Assembly: GCA_905235135.1 (NCBI GenBank)
Contig: CAJOKR010000005.1
Span: 1 to 64,000, forward strand
Direction of reading: 5' to 3'
Source: an uncultured Bacteroidales bacterium
GTDB lineage: Bacteria > Bacteroidota > Bacteroidia > Bacteroidales > WCHB1-69
DNA: 64,000 bases
Part shown: positions 1 to 9,347 of the stretch, piece by piece
How positions within the stretch are numbered: position 1 is the stretch's first letter
How the letters are laid out: each line of letters opens with the position of its first letter
Made by a program: the position numbers and the translations under genes
Notes under the pieces: generated by a model
Seen by the model: the letters and a program-made list of their open reading frames with translations, nothing else
The model's database searches: none
Told to the model about the DNA's origin: nothing

Positions 1-694
1 GGTTCTCAGTGACTTGGTTCTGAATATCCAACTGTTTCTGCCCTTCGATTTCCTCGCGGTTGAAGCTCTTGATGACGTTGATGGAGTCAATGATGTTCTT
101 GATTCCCTGACTTTTAGATTCTAAATGGCTCCGCATCTCGCGCCGCCAGCCCTTGAGCCGTCGTGCCTGCCGGTAGGTGATCCAGAAGTAGATGGGCACG
201 ATGCCGAGGGCGACCAAGCCCACATAGACGTTGGCCGCGAACATCAGGATGAGGGCGAGCAGGGCGCTGGTGAATAGCGGCAGCAGGTCGATGAAAAAGT
301 TTTGCACCGTGCGCGACAACGAGCTTACACCCTGGTCGATACGGGCCTGCAGCTTGCCCGTGGCGTTGTCGCCGGAGTTGAAGAAAGCCATCTTGAAGGT
401 GAGCACTTTCACAATGACGCTCTGCGCCAAATCGCGGCTGACGTAAATCCGCATCCGCTCGCCGAAGTAGTTCTGTGCGAAAGTGACGACTGCGGAAAGC
501 AACTCCTTGCCTAACAGCACGACGCTGATGATGGTCATGATTCGCGCCGCCTGGCTCCATTGGAAGTTCGTGCCAATCAGCGCGTTGATGGCATCTACCG
601 TCTTGTCCAACACAATGGCATTGACCTGTGCCATCAAGGATCCGACCAAGGTAAGGATTAACGTAATGAGCACCAGCCATTTGTAAGGTTTCAC
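1..694 (-). CDS. ABC transporter, permease/ATP-binding type (N-terminal transmembrane part; continues off left edge)
   Basis: Minus-strand frame reads VKPYKWLVLITLILTLVGSLMAQVNAIVLDKTVDAINALIG...NYFGERMRIYVSRDLAQSVIVKVLTFKMAFFNSGDNATGKLQARIDQGVSSL, typical of ABC exporter transmembrane domains. The supplied ORF 114..680 is a different, spurious frame. Only an in-frame GTG at 694 is available as start. Confidence 0.75.
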   Translation of the reverse strand, partial: MKPYKWLVLITLILTLVGSLMAQVNAIVLDKTVDAINALIGTNFQWSQAARIMTIISVVLLGKELLSAVVTFAQNYFGERMRIYVSRDLAQSVIVKVLTFKMAFFNSGDNATGKLQARIDQGVSSLSRTVQNFFIDLLPLFTSALLALILMFAANVYVGLVALGIVPIYFWITYRQARRLKGWRREMRSHLESKSQGIKNIIDSINVIKSFNREEIEGQKQLDIQNQVTEN

Positions 695-729
695 AAACGG
701 ACGGAGGTTTTTGAAAAGTTGGAGGATTT

Positions 730-757
730 AATGTAGAATTATGAATGTAGAATGAAA
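730..757. repeat. Heptad repeat AATGTAG-AATTATG-AATGTAG-AATGAAA
   Basis: Period-7 pattern read directly in the spacer. Confidence 0.7.
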
Positions 758-763
758 AATAAT

Positions 764-802
764 TTCCTTGAACAGCCCCGGTAGGGGCAAGAGCTCGGTA
801 GA
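764..802 (+). repeat. Dispersed intergenic repeat, copy 1 (TTCCTTGAACAGCCCCGGTAGGGGCAAGAGCTCGGTAGA)
   Basis: Near-identical to 47465..47503. Confidence 0.75.
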
Positions 803-819
803 GAATGTTATTTCGATTA

Positions 820-2097
820 TCAATCCATTACATTCCCGAATAGGTCATATTCCGACGCATCCGTAATCTTCACATTGTAGAATTCCCCGACGGTCAGCGG
901 TTGGGATTTGTCGATGAAGACGGTGTTATCGACATCGGGCGAGTCGAATTCGGTGCGGCCGATATAGCAATCCTGTTCCTCGCTGTCAATCAGCACCTTC
1001 ATGGTGGTGCCGACGCGGGTTTGGTTGATCTCGTAGGAGATTTTTTCCTGCAATTTCATAATCTCGTTGACACGCTTGTTCTTTTCGGAAGCCTTGATTG
1101 GATCGCCGAGGTCATACGCGGGCGTGTCCTCTTCTTGGGAGTAAGCGAAAACCCCAAGCCGTTCGAAGCGGTTGCGGCGCACGAACTCCACCAACTCCTT
1201 GTGCTGCTCGCGGGTTTCGGTCGGGTAGCCGGAAATCAGCGTGGTGCGTAGTGCAATACCGGGAATCGTCTCGCGGATGCGGGCGATAAGGTCGTAAATG
1301 TAGGCCGAGCTGCCGCCGCGCCGCATACTTTGCAGTATGTCGTCGCTCACGTGCTGGAACGGGATGTCCAAATAGCGGCAGTATTGCGGGTACTGTTTCA
1401 TCACCTCCAAAATCTCGTAGGGAAAGTTTAGCGGGTAGGCGTAGTGCAGTCGAATCCATTGGATACCATTCACTTGCGCGAGTTTGTCCATCAGGTCGGC
1501 GAGTTCGCGTTTACCGCTGCGGTCGATGCCGTAGTAGGTGAGGTCCTGGGCAATCAGCATCAGTTCCATAACCCCTTGGTCGGCAAGTCGTTGTGCTTCC
1601 TCCACCAAAAGTGGAATCGACTTAGAAACCTGTCGGTCGCGGATAAGCGGAATGGAGCAGTAGGAGCATTGGTGGTCGCAGCCTTCGGAAATCTTGAGGT
1701 AGGCGTAGTGACGCGGGGTAGAAAGTATTCGGTCTGGCGTGTTCAGCAGCTGGAAATCTGGGGATTCCAGTAGTTTCGGCAGTTCCGCAAAGGTGAAGAA
1801 GCCATCGACTTCGGGCAATGCCTCCTGCAATTCTGCCATATTGCGCTGCACAAGACATCCCACCACATACAACTTCTTGATTTGGCGGCGTTTCTTGCGC
1901 TCAATTTGGTTCAGGATTTCGTTCACGGACTCCTCCCGCGCATCGTGGATGAAGCTGCACGTGTTGATAATCACAACGTCGGACTTCTGCGCACTTTCGT
2001 AGTAGAGCTCGTGGCCGTTGTGATGCAGCTGCGCGGCCATGACTTCCGAATCGACAATGTTCTTGGAACAGCCTAAGGTGATGATATTGATGGTCAT
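820..2097 (-). CDS. rimO: Ribosomal protein S12 methylthiotransferase RimO
   Basis: MTINIITLGCSKNIVDSEVM..., radical SAM motif EGCDHQCSYCSIP, C-terminal TRAM-like region. Confidence 0.95.
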   Translation of the reverse strand: MTINIITLGCSKNIVDSEVMAAQLHHNGHELYYESAQKSDVVIINTCSFIHDAREESVNEILNQIERKKRRQIKKLYVVGCLVQRNMAELQEALPEVDGFFTFAELPKLLESPDFQLLNTPDRILSTPRHYAYLKISEGCDHQCSYCSIPLIRDRQVSKSIPLLVEEAQRLADQGVMELMLIAQDLTYYGIDRSGKRELADLMDKLAQVNGIQWIRLHYAYPLNFPYEILEVMKQYPQYCRYLDIPFQHVSDDILQSMRRGGSSAYIYDLIARIRETIPGIALRTTLISGYPTETREQHKELVEFVRRNRFERLGVFAYSQEEDTPAYDLGDPIKASEKNKRVNEIMKLQEKISYEINQTRVGTTMKVLIDSEEQDCYIGRTEFDSPDVDNTVFIDKSQPLTVGEFYNVKITDASEYDLFGNVMD

Positions 2098-2120
2098 ATA
2101 TTCAAATTAGCCTGCAAAAA

Positions 2121-2150
2121 TAAAAAAAGCCCCTACATGAGGGGCTTTAA
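2121..2150 (-). terminator. Rho-independent terminator of the small lipoprotein gene
   Basis: Minus-strand hairpin AAAGCCCC-TCATGTA-GGGGCTTT followed by a T-rich tract, just after the stop at 2168. Confidence 0.85.
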
Positions 2151-2167
2151 AAGTTCTCTGCGCAAAA

Positions 2168-2377
2168 TTATTTTTGGACGCACTCGACCTTTTGAGTGAT
2201 GCCCATAGTGGTCGTTTCAGTGTTCATATCGGAACATTTACCATTCTTGATGGTCACCTCAGTGGTGGAAGTCGGCAAGCCAGGGGTCGTGGTTGTGCAT
2301 TGACAGGTTTTGCTGCAAGAGGTTGCAATACCAGCCAGCATTAAAGCTGCGCCAAAAATAGCCATTACTTTCTTCAT
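2168..2377 (-). CDS. Small secreted lipoprotein
   Basis: MKKVMAIFGAALMLAGIATSC lipobox; 69-aa protein. Confidence 0.75.
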   Translation of the reverse strand: MKKVMAIFGAALMLAGIATSCSKTCQCTTTTPGLPTSTTEVTIKNGKCSDMNTETTTMGITQKVECVQK

Positions 2378-2542
2378 TTCTTTCTGAATTTTAAGGTTAA
2401 TAATAATTGGGTTATAAACGGCGGCAAAAATACATTTTTTTTTGGAACATGACGTTTTAATCTTTTTATTTGTCAACAGTCGAACGTTAGATATTTTTGT
2501 ATTTTTGCCGTCAGAAATTATTCACCAAAAAATACAGTCAAA

Positions 2543-3005
2543 ATGAAAAAGATTTTTCCAATCCTGCTGATCGCTGTGCTGGCCCTAACCGCCTGACAAG
2601 AACCAGTATGCCGGTACCTATACTGGCAATTTCCAATTCTTTAAGTTCAACACTTCTGACATTACCCAAAATCCGACAAGTAGTGACAGTAAACAGGGGA
2701 AAATGCAGTTCCTCACCAACCCGCTGACAAACGGACTGTTCCTTTACAGTATTATTCCGCTCAACGCTGTCACTCCCGAACGTTATGTTTCCAATAGCGG
2801 TTTGTTGGAATATCTCGACATGTTGCTGGAAAGCATCGGCTATCAGAACAACATTTACAATGCTGCTACAGAGCAAATTAAAAACGTGGCCGTAACAGCT
2901 GAATTCTCTGGAAACACTGTTCACGCTGAATTACAGTACGAAATTGAGATTCTGGGTACGATTAACACTCGTATCACCATCGTCAAGTTTGACGGCACCA
3001 AATAG
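2543..3005 (+). pseudogene. Lipoprotein gene with frameshift at the lipobox cysteine
   Basis: ATG 2543 reads MKKIFPILLIAVLALTA then TGA at 2594; the frame starting GAC at 2595 continues DKNQYAGTYTGNFQFFKFNTSDITQNPTSSDSKQGKMQFL... to the stop at 3005. Restoring 2 nt gives the lipobox LTAC. Confidence 0.75.
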
Positions 3006-3014
3006 TTTTTTGCT

Positions 3015-4523
3015 GTGCAGATGATGAAAAAGTGGACTCTTGGGCTGATTCTCCTTGTAGGAGTGGTGTTCTGCCAGGCTCAGGATTCCACTTTTTTGCC
3101 TGATTACAAAATATATTACTATCCATCCGGCGTGAAGTCGAGCGAGGGCCGTTTGGTTGACGGCAAGCCCGACGGCTGGTGGAAATCCTACAACGAAAAA
3201 GGCGTTTTGGTCTCGGAGGGAAACCGCAAGAATTTTCTCCTCGACAGTTTGTGGACGTTTTACAACGACGACGCGTCCGTGCGCATGACTATACACTACA
3301 AAGAAGACAAGAAAGATGGGGAACAGATTGTCTATCAGAAAGATGAATATACCGTAACGAACTGGCGGCAAGATACGATTGTCGGCAGCGTGAACACTTA
3401 TAATAGAAATGATGTGTGGAAGAAGACCGTGCCCTATATGAACGGGCTGCCGCACGGGTTGGCTAAAGAGTTCAATGATACAGGGTTAGTGGTGGCCGTG
3501 ACCAAATACTACCGTGGGGTGCGCAGTCGTCGCGAGGTAATCAACCGCACCGACAAGTTCGGCCTCAAGCAGGGTAGTTGGAAGTATTTTTGGGATAACG
3601 GTAACCTGCGGCTTGAGGCGCAGTATCTCAACGACAAAAAACACGGATTCTTCAAGTATTACGACGAAAACGGCGAGTTTCTGTATGTGGAGAAGTACGA
3701 AAACGACCAGTTGGTGAAGGATGCGAAGGAGACCAAGCAGATGGAGCGGCGGCAGACTTACCATTCGAACGGACAGGTGGCCATAGCCGCAACTTACTAC
3801 AACGGCCGCCCTGACGGGATTCGCCGCGATTTCGATTCTACGGGCAAAATCACGAACGGCTACCTCTATGAGGATGGCTGGCTCCGCTACGAAGGTATCA
3901 CTGACCTCAATGGATTGCGACAGGGGCTTTGGAAGGAGTATTACCCGACGGGCGAATTGCGTTCCAAGGGTAAGTACAAGAATTCCAAACCGATAGGGGA
4001 GTGGAACTTCTATTTTACGGACAAAACTATCGAGATAACAGGTAGTTACAACAACAAGGGACAGAAAATCGGGGAGTGGCTCTGGTTCTACCCGACTGGT
4101 GACACCATGGTCGCGGCCAACTATGAGGATGGTGATTTGGAGGGTCGCTACGTGGAATACGATGAGGAAGGGGTTGCCGTGACCAAAGGTCAGTACGAGG
4201 CTGGCTACGAAGAGGGAGTTTGGATATACAAAAACGGAACATCTTACGAAACAGGACGTTACAGCGGAGGTCTGCGTGATGGAATGTGGAAATCCTGGTT
4301 TGAATCCGGGAAACTTGCATCCGAAATCCAATATTCCGATGATGTGCTGGACGGAAAATATGTTTTGTACTGGGAAAATGGCAATATCCGCCTCACGGGA
4401 AAATACGAAAACGGCCTGCAGGAGGGCGTTTGGCAGCTCTACGACGAGGAAGGGATCTTGTCCATAACCACCCTTTTCAAAGAGGGAAAAGAATTAAAAT
4501 GGAATAGCTACACAATAAAATAG
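3015..4523 (+). CDS. MORN-repeat / YwqK-like repeat protein, secreted
   Basis: Signal peptide MMKKWTLGLILLVGVVFCQAQ; many repeats of the type G.R.G.WK.Y...G.L..EG.Y.. Confidence 0.8.
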   Translation: MQMMKKWTLGLILLVGVVFCQAQDSTFLPDYKIYYYPSGVKSSEGRLVDGKPDGWWKSYNEKGVLVSEGNRKNFLLDSLWTFYNDDASVRMTIHYKEDKKDGEQIVYQKDEYTVTNWRQDTIVGSVNTYNRNDVWKKTVPYMNGLPHGLAKEFNDTGLVVAVTKYYRGVRSRREVINRTDKFGLKQGSWKYFWDNGNLRLEAQYLNDKKHGFFKYYDENGEFLYVEKYENDQLVKDAKETKQMERRQTYHSNGQVAIAATYYNGRPDGIRRDFDSTGKITNGYLYEDGWLRYEGITDLNGLRQGLWKEYYPTGELRSKGKYKNSKPIGEWNFYFTDKTIEITGSYNNKGQKIGEWLWFYPTGDTMVAANYEDGDLEGRYVEYDEEGVAVTKGQYEAGYEEGVWIYKNGTSYETGRYSGGLRDGMWKSWFESGKLASEIQYSDDVLDGKYVLYWENGNIRLTGKYENGLQEGVWQLYDEEGILSITTLFKEGKELKWNSYTIK

Positions 4524-4547
4524 TGTGGCCTGCGTTGAAAAAAATCG

Positions 4548-4555
4548 TATCTTTG
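4548..4555 (+). promoter_or_regulatory. Bacteroidota -7 promoter element TATCTTTG
   Basis: TAnnTTTG match upstream of the LysM/SLT gene; the -33 element is unclear. Confidence 0.55.
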
Positions 4556-4661
4556 TGGCCTCAAATCAATCTGTTTGACTACACTAAGGCAGGCAGATAA
4601 CTTTTTTTTGATGGCAACACTTACTAAAGTGCTGTGTTTTATTGTGTTATAAATTTGAATT

Positions 4662-6293
4662 ATGAGATATAGACTATTGATATTAACCTTGTTTTGTGGA
4701 TTGATGTGGAATTTGAACGCGCAGACCGACACTCCGGCCGCTCCCGATTCTTCCACATCCAAGGCCATGCAGGAAAGTTTGGAGATTTTCACCCGTAATG
4801 AAATACGTCTGATGGATTCGCTGCTGAATGTCTGGTACGTGAAGCGCGATCTCGCCTCTCAAAACTCCGTCCTTTCCAAATTGACTGATGACACCACAAA
4901 ATACGACAACAACGATTCCTTGATTTACAAACGCCTCTGTCAGATTCATACACCCATCCAAGTGGCTTATAATGACAAGGTTAAACGTTTTATCGAACTT
5001 TATTCCGTGCAACGTCAGCGCAGTTCGTCTGTGATTTTGGGGTTAGCGCAGTACTATTACCCGTGGATGAAGGCCATTTTCGACAAATACGACCTGCCCG
5101 AGGAACTGGTCTATATCACGATTATCGAGTCGGCGCTGAATCCCACGGCCGTTTCGCCTGCGGGTGCGACGGGTATTTGGCAGTTTATGTACGGCACGGG
5201 CAAACTTTACGGTTTGGAGGTTACTTCCTACGTGGACGATCGTCGGGACCCCTACAAAGCTACCGATGCTGCCGCCCGCCACTTCCGTGATCTCTATAAC
5301 ATCTTCGGTGACTGGGGATTAGCGATTTCCGCCTACAACTGTGGCGCTGGCAACGTACGTAAAGCTATACAGCGTTCTGGTGGCAAAACCGACTTTTGGG
5401 GCGTTTATCCCTACCTTCCCCGCGAAACCCAGAACTATTTCCCCGCTTTCATCGGTGCCATGTACATGATGACGTACCACAACCTCTACGGCATCCAGCC
5501 CGCGCAGATTTCCATCCCCTCGGATGTCGATACCATCATGATTAACAAGGAAACCCACTTCCAGCAAATTGCTAACGTGCTGGGTATCAGCTATGACGAA
5601 ATCAAATCCTTGAATCCGCAATACAAGAAAGACATCATTCCGGCCTTCAGCCAGCCGATGCCAGTACGACTTCGTTCCAACGATCTGCTGCGCTATATTG
5701 CCATGGCTGATTCCGTCCCGAGATACAATTACGACACCTACTTCAACCCGACCAAGGATTTGAATGTGGTGGCTTCTTCCAACGGCACCGTGACTGACGA
5801 TGGCATGATGATTGTGCAGAAGACCCCGAACAAATACCACACGGTCAGGAAGGGGGAGACGTTAGGAAAGATTGCCTCCAAATACCATACCTCGGTTGGC
5901 AATATCAAGTCTTGGAACCATCTGCGCAGCACCAACTTGCGCGTTGGGCAAAAGCTGATTGTCAAGAAAGGCACGACGGTCAAAGTGCCGAACCCGAATG
6001 CAAAGCAGTCGGCGCAGGATTCCACCAAGATGATTGCTGAGAATGGGACAACAGATTCGGTATCAACAAAATGCGATACCATTGGTGCTCCTGTCACGGC
6101 CAAGCCGCAGCCGGAAATCAAGCCCGTGCAGCCGCAGGCGAGCTACACTTCCTATACCATCCGGCAGGGCGATACCCTCTCGTCCATAGCGCGCCGTTAT
6201 AACACCACCGCCGACTATCTCGCGGATTATAACAAACTCGCCAACAAAAACGCCATTCAGGTTGGGCAGAAACTGAAAATCCCGACGAAATAG
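4662..6293 (+). CDS. MltD-like lytic transglycosylase with two LysM domains
   Basis: SLT core ESALNPTAVSPAGATGIWQFMYGTGKLYGLEV...YNCGAGNVRKAI; LysM repeats YHTVRKGETLGKIASKYHTS and YTIRQGDTLSSIARRYNTT. Confidence 0.92.
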   Translation: MRYRLLILTLFCGLMWNLNAQTDTPAAPDSSTSKAMQESLEIFTRNEIRLMDSLLNVWYVKRDLASQNSVLSKLTDDTTKYDNNDSLIYKRLCQIHTPIQVAYNDKVKRFIELYSVQRQRSSSVILGLAQYYYPWMKAIFDKYDLPEELVYITIIESALNPTAVSPAGATGIWQFMYGTGKLYGLEVTSYVDDRRDPYKATDAAARHFRDLYNIFGDWGLAISAYNCGAGNVRKAIQRSGGKTDFWGVYPYLPRETQNYFPAFIGAMYMMTYHNLYGIQPAQISIPSDVDTIMINKETHFQQIANVLGISYDEIKSLNPQYKKDIIPAFSQPMPVRLRSNDLLRYIAMADSVPRYNYDTYFNPTKDLNVVASSNGTVTDDGMMIVQKTPNKYHTVRKGETLGKIASKYHTSVGNIKSWNHLRSTNLRVGQKLIVKKGTTVKVPNPNAKQSAQDSTKMIAENGTTDSVSTKCDTIGAPVTAKPQPEIKPVQPQASYTSYTIRQGDTLSSIARRYNTTADYLADYNKLANKNAIQVGQKLKIPTK

Positions 6294-6341
6294 GTTTTCG
6301 GCAAGGTAAAAATCCGTTGTTTGTCCATCAGGTAATCCGTT

Positions 6342-7865
6342 ATGGGCGTTGTAATCAAACAGAGCATTAGAGGTACGATAGTCAATTACGTGGGAATTGC
6401 CGTCGGGTTTTTCACCACGTTTTTCATTATCACGAGGTACCTGACGCAGGAGGAGGTCGGTCTTACCCGTGTGCTGATTGATGCCGCCATCCTTTTTGCC
6501 AGTTTCGCCCAGCTTGGTACAAGTTCCTCTATCATCCGCTTCTTTCCCTATTTCAAAGATGAAGAAGGGAAGCATCACGGTTTTTTCTTTTGGACATTGG
6601 TGATCCCGATTGTCGGATTCCTCCTTTTTATGTTAGTGGCCAAATGTCTGGAAGGCACTATCATCCAGACGTTTTCGAAAAATTCTGATCTGTTTGTCAC
6701 CTACTATCGGTTCGTTTTCCCGCTTTCGCTGTTCATGCTTTACCAGTCAGTGTTCGAGGCCAACGCCAACGTGCTGATGCGCATTGTAGTGCCGAAGTTT
6801 GTACGCGAGGTGGGCGTGCGTGTCGGGCTGCTGGTGACCTATTTGCTGTACGGCTACTGGCAAGTCATTGATTTGGATGGACTTGTGGTAGGAATCTGCA
6901 TCACCTATTTCATTGCCGCTCTTGTTGACTTTTTCTACTTGCTTACCTTGGGTAAAATCTCCTTCAAGCCTGATTTCAAGGTGTTTACAAAGCCGTTATT
7001 GAAGGATATCGGGTTTTACACGCTCTTCATGCTGCTGAATGCCATTACGGTGAATGTGATGCCGTTGCTCAACACGTTTTTTGTGAGTGCGGGTATGGGT
7101 CTCTCATTTACAGGTATTTACGCTATCTCCAACTATATCGCCACGGTGGTGGAAGTGCCAAACCGGTCGTTGAATGCCATCGTGCAGCCGGAAATAGCGC
7201 AGTCATTCAAGGATCAGGATTATGCTCATGCGGAAACGCTTTGTAAATCAGTTTCTTTGCACTTGATGCTGTCGAGTTTTCTCATCTTTTTCTTTATCTG
7301 GATCAACATTGATGCGCTGTTTATGCTGCTGCCCAATGGCGACAAGTATGAAGCAGGCAAGAGCGTGGTGCTGATTTTGGGCATCGCCAAGTGCATAAAT
7401 TCCACGCTGTTTGTCAGTTCCAGCGCCCTCAACTATTCCAAATACTACTATTGGTCGTTTGTTTTCACTGTTATGCTTACTGCGATGGCAGTTGTGCTGA
7501 ATGTGCTGCTGATTCCTCGTTGGGGCATCAACGGTGCTTCGCTATCCCACCTGATTTCCTATTTCACGTTCTATGCGTGTCTGATGGTTTTGGTGTGGAC
7601 GAAGCTGAATATCAATATCTTTTCCAAAGCCCAGCTGAAAGTTTTGGTTTTGCTTGCTGGGCTGCTGCTGCTGAATTACGGTTGGGTGAAGTGGATTTAT
7701 CCACAATTTATGAGCCTCCCATTCTCGATAAAGGCGGATGCGCTTATTGATGCCGGGGCGAAGAGCTGTCTCCTTCTGGCCATCACTATCGTGACCTGCT
7801 ACTACTGGCACATATCAGAGGATGTGAACAACCTGATACGTAAAGCTTTACATATCAAACCTTAA
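6342..7865 (+). CDS. Oligosaccharide flippase / polysaccharide biosynthesis membrane protein (Wzx-like)
   Basis: Multi-pass protein with N-terminal IKQSIRGTIVNYVGIAVGFFTTFFIITRYLTQEEVGL typical of the family. Confidence 0.88.
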   Translation: MGVVIKQSIRGTIVNYVGIAVGFFTTFFIITRYLTQEEVGLTRVLIDAAILFASFAQLGTSSSIIRFFPYFKDEEGKHHGFFFWTLVIPIVGFLLFMLVAKCLEGTIIQTFSKNSDLFVTYYRFVFPLSLFMLYQSVFEANANVLMRIVVPKFVREVGVRVGLLVTYLLYGYWQVIDLDGLVVGICITYFIAALVDFFYLLTLGKISFKPDFKVFTKPLLKDIGFYTLFMLLNAITVNVMPLLNTFFVSAGMGLSFTGIYAISNYIATVVEVPNRSLNAIVQPEIAQSFKDQDYAHAETLCKSVSLHLMLSSFLIFFFIWINIDALFMLLPNGDKYEAGKSVVLILGIAKCINSTLFVSSSALNYSKYYYWSFVFTVMLTAMAVVLNVLLIPRWGINGASLSHLISYFTFYACLMVLVWTKLNINIFSKAQLKVLVLLAGLLLLNYGWVKWIYPQFMSLPFSIKADALIDAGAKSCLLLAITIVTCYYWHISEDVNNLIRKALHIKP

Positions 7866-7898
7866 ACCCTCAAACCCTCAACTCTCAACCTTAAACTT
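7857..7898. repeat. Heptad-like repeat (AAACCCT/AAACCTT type) between convergent genes
   Basis: AAACCTTAAACCCTCAAACCCTCAACTCTCAACCTTAAAC; contains the stop codons of both convergent genes. Confidence 0.75.
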
Positions 7899-9236
7899 CA
7901 ATCGTTCTCCCCGACTTTCTTCATCAAAGCGTCCATTTTCGTAAACCAGATTCCCGTTCACGAACGTATGGGTCACTTTCGTGTGCGTGGCTATTCCGTC
8001 GTAAGGGGTCCAGCCACATTTGTAATGGACATTCTCGTTGGTAATCAGCTCATTGGCTTCCGTGTCCACGATGACTAAATCGGCGAAATAGCCCTCGCGG
8101 ATAAAACCTCGGCGGTCGATATGGTACAGTAACGCGGGATTGTGGCAAATCAGCCTCACTAAATCCGCAATAGATAGGTTGTTGCGTTTGAAATTGTCGG
8201 CCATCAGCACGAAATTGTGCTGGATGGAAGGGAATCCCGACTTAGCGGTGAAGTAACTGTTGGTGAGCTTTTCCTCGCGCAGGTGCGGCGCGTGGTCGGA
8301 GCCTATAGTGTCGATGTAGCCGTCTTTGACTCCCCGCCAGATCTCGAGTCTGTCTTGGGCCGACTTGATAGCCGGATTGCACTTGATAGCGAAACCGAAA
8401 CGGTCGTAATCGCGGTCGTCGAACAGCAGGTAGTGCGGGCAGGTTTCGGCAGTTATCTTTTTGGATGCCAATGGGATATGCGGGTCGAAAAGAAGCAGTT
8501 CCTTACGGGTGGAGATGTGCATGACGTGCAGACGCGCCCCTGTTTTTTGGGCCAATTTCACGGCTTTTTCCGTTGAACGGTAGCAGGCTTCCTCCGTGCG
8601 CACAAGTGGGTGTATCGAAGCATTCGGCAATATCTCGTGCTTTTCGACCAACTCTTTGTAATGCTGTGTATTACGTTTGATGATTTCCTCATCTTCGCAG
8701 TGCGCGGCAATCAGGCACGGCGATTCCTTGAAGAGTGTTTCGAGGACGGATTCTTGGTCCACCAGCATGTTTCCGGTGCTGGAACCCATGAACAGCTTCA
8801 CCCCGCAGACTTTTTCGGGATCGGTTTTCACGATTTCGTTCAGATTGTCGTTGGTCGCGCCGATGTAGAACGAGTAGTTGGCCAGCGATTTTTCTGCCGC
8901 GAGGTCGAACTTTTCCTGCAAAAGGGCCTGTGTGGTGGTTTGAGGCACCGTGTTGGGCATCTCCATATAGGAAGTGACACCCCCAGCCACTGCCGCCCGG
9001 CTCTCGCTGCTGATGTCGGCCTTGGCAGTCATCCCCGGTTCGCGAAAATGAACATGCTCGTCTATCACACCGGGAATCAGATATTTACCCCGCGCATCGA
9101 TAATTTGCGTCTTTTCTGGCTCAAAACGGTCGCCGTCGCGCACAATCTTGGCGATGATGCCGTCTTTAATATAAAGGTGAGCACTAAATGTCTCACCTTC
9201 ATTCACTATTGTCGCGTTTTTGATGTAATAGTTCAT
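7878..9236 (-). CDS. pyrC: Dihydroorotase
   Basis: Metal-binding DEHVHFREPGMTAKADI; amidohydrolase motifs; SDHAPH. Confidence 0.92.
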   Translation of the reverse strand: MNYYIKNATIVNEGETFSAHLYIKDGIIAKIVRDGDRFEPEKTQIIDARGKYLIPGVIDEHVHFREPGMTAKADISSESRAAVAGGVTSYMEMPNTVPQTTTQALLQEKFDLAAEKSLANYSFYIGATNDNLNEIVKTDPEKVCGVKLFMGSSTGNMLVDQESVLETLFKESPCLIAAHCEDEEIIKRNTQHYKELVEKHEILPNASIHPLVRTEEACYRSTEKAVKLAQKTGARLHVMHISTRKELLLFDPHIPLASKKITAETCPHYLLFDDRDYDRFGFAIKCNPAIKSAQDRLEIWRGVKDGYIDTIGSDHAPHLREEKLTNSYFTAKSGFPSIQHNFVLMADNFKRNNLSIADLVRLICHNPALLYHIDRRGFIREGYFADLVIVDTEANELITNENVHYKCGWTPYDGIATHTKVTHTFVNGNLVYENGRFDEESRGERLKFKVES

Positions 9237-9238
9237 TT

Positions 9239-9273
9239 TGGTTTAATGTTTAAGGTTGAGGGTTTAAGGTTTA
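9239..9273. repeat. Heptad-like repeat (GTTTAAG/GGTTTAA type)
   Basis: GTTTAATGTTTAAGGTTGAGGGTTTAAGGTTT, inverted relative to 7857..7898. Confidence 0.7.
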
Positions 9274-9291
9274 CACGGTTACTGATAATTC

Positions 9292-9319
9292 GTAGAGACG
9301 CCATGCATTGCGTCTCCAC
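9292..9319. repeat. GTAGAGACGC palindrome, copy 1
   Basis: GTAGAGACGCCATGCATTGCGTCTCCAC inverted repeat. Confidence 0.8.
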
Positions 9320-9347
9320 GTCCCCCTTATTCTACATTCTGCATTAA

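Noticed and set aside
114-680. 188-aa minus ORF in the supplied track
   Set aside because: Wrong frame; the real minus-strand frame encodes an ABC transporter membrane domain.
3015-4523. YwqK-like protein as an antitoxin in a toxin-antitoxin pair
   Set aside because: Signal peptide and MORN-like repeats; no toxin partner adjacent, the label is only a database family name.
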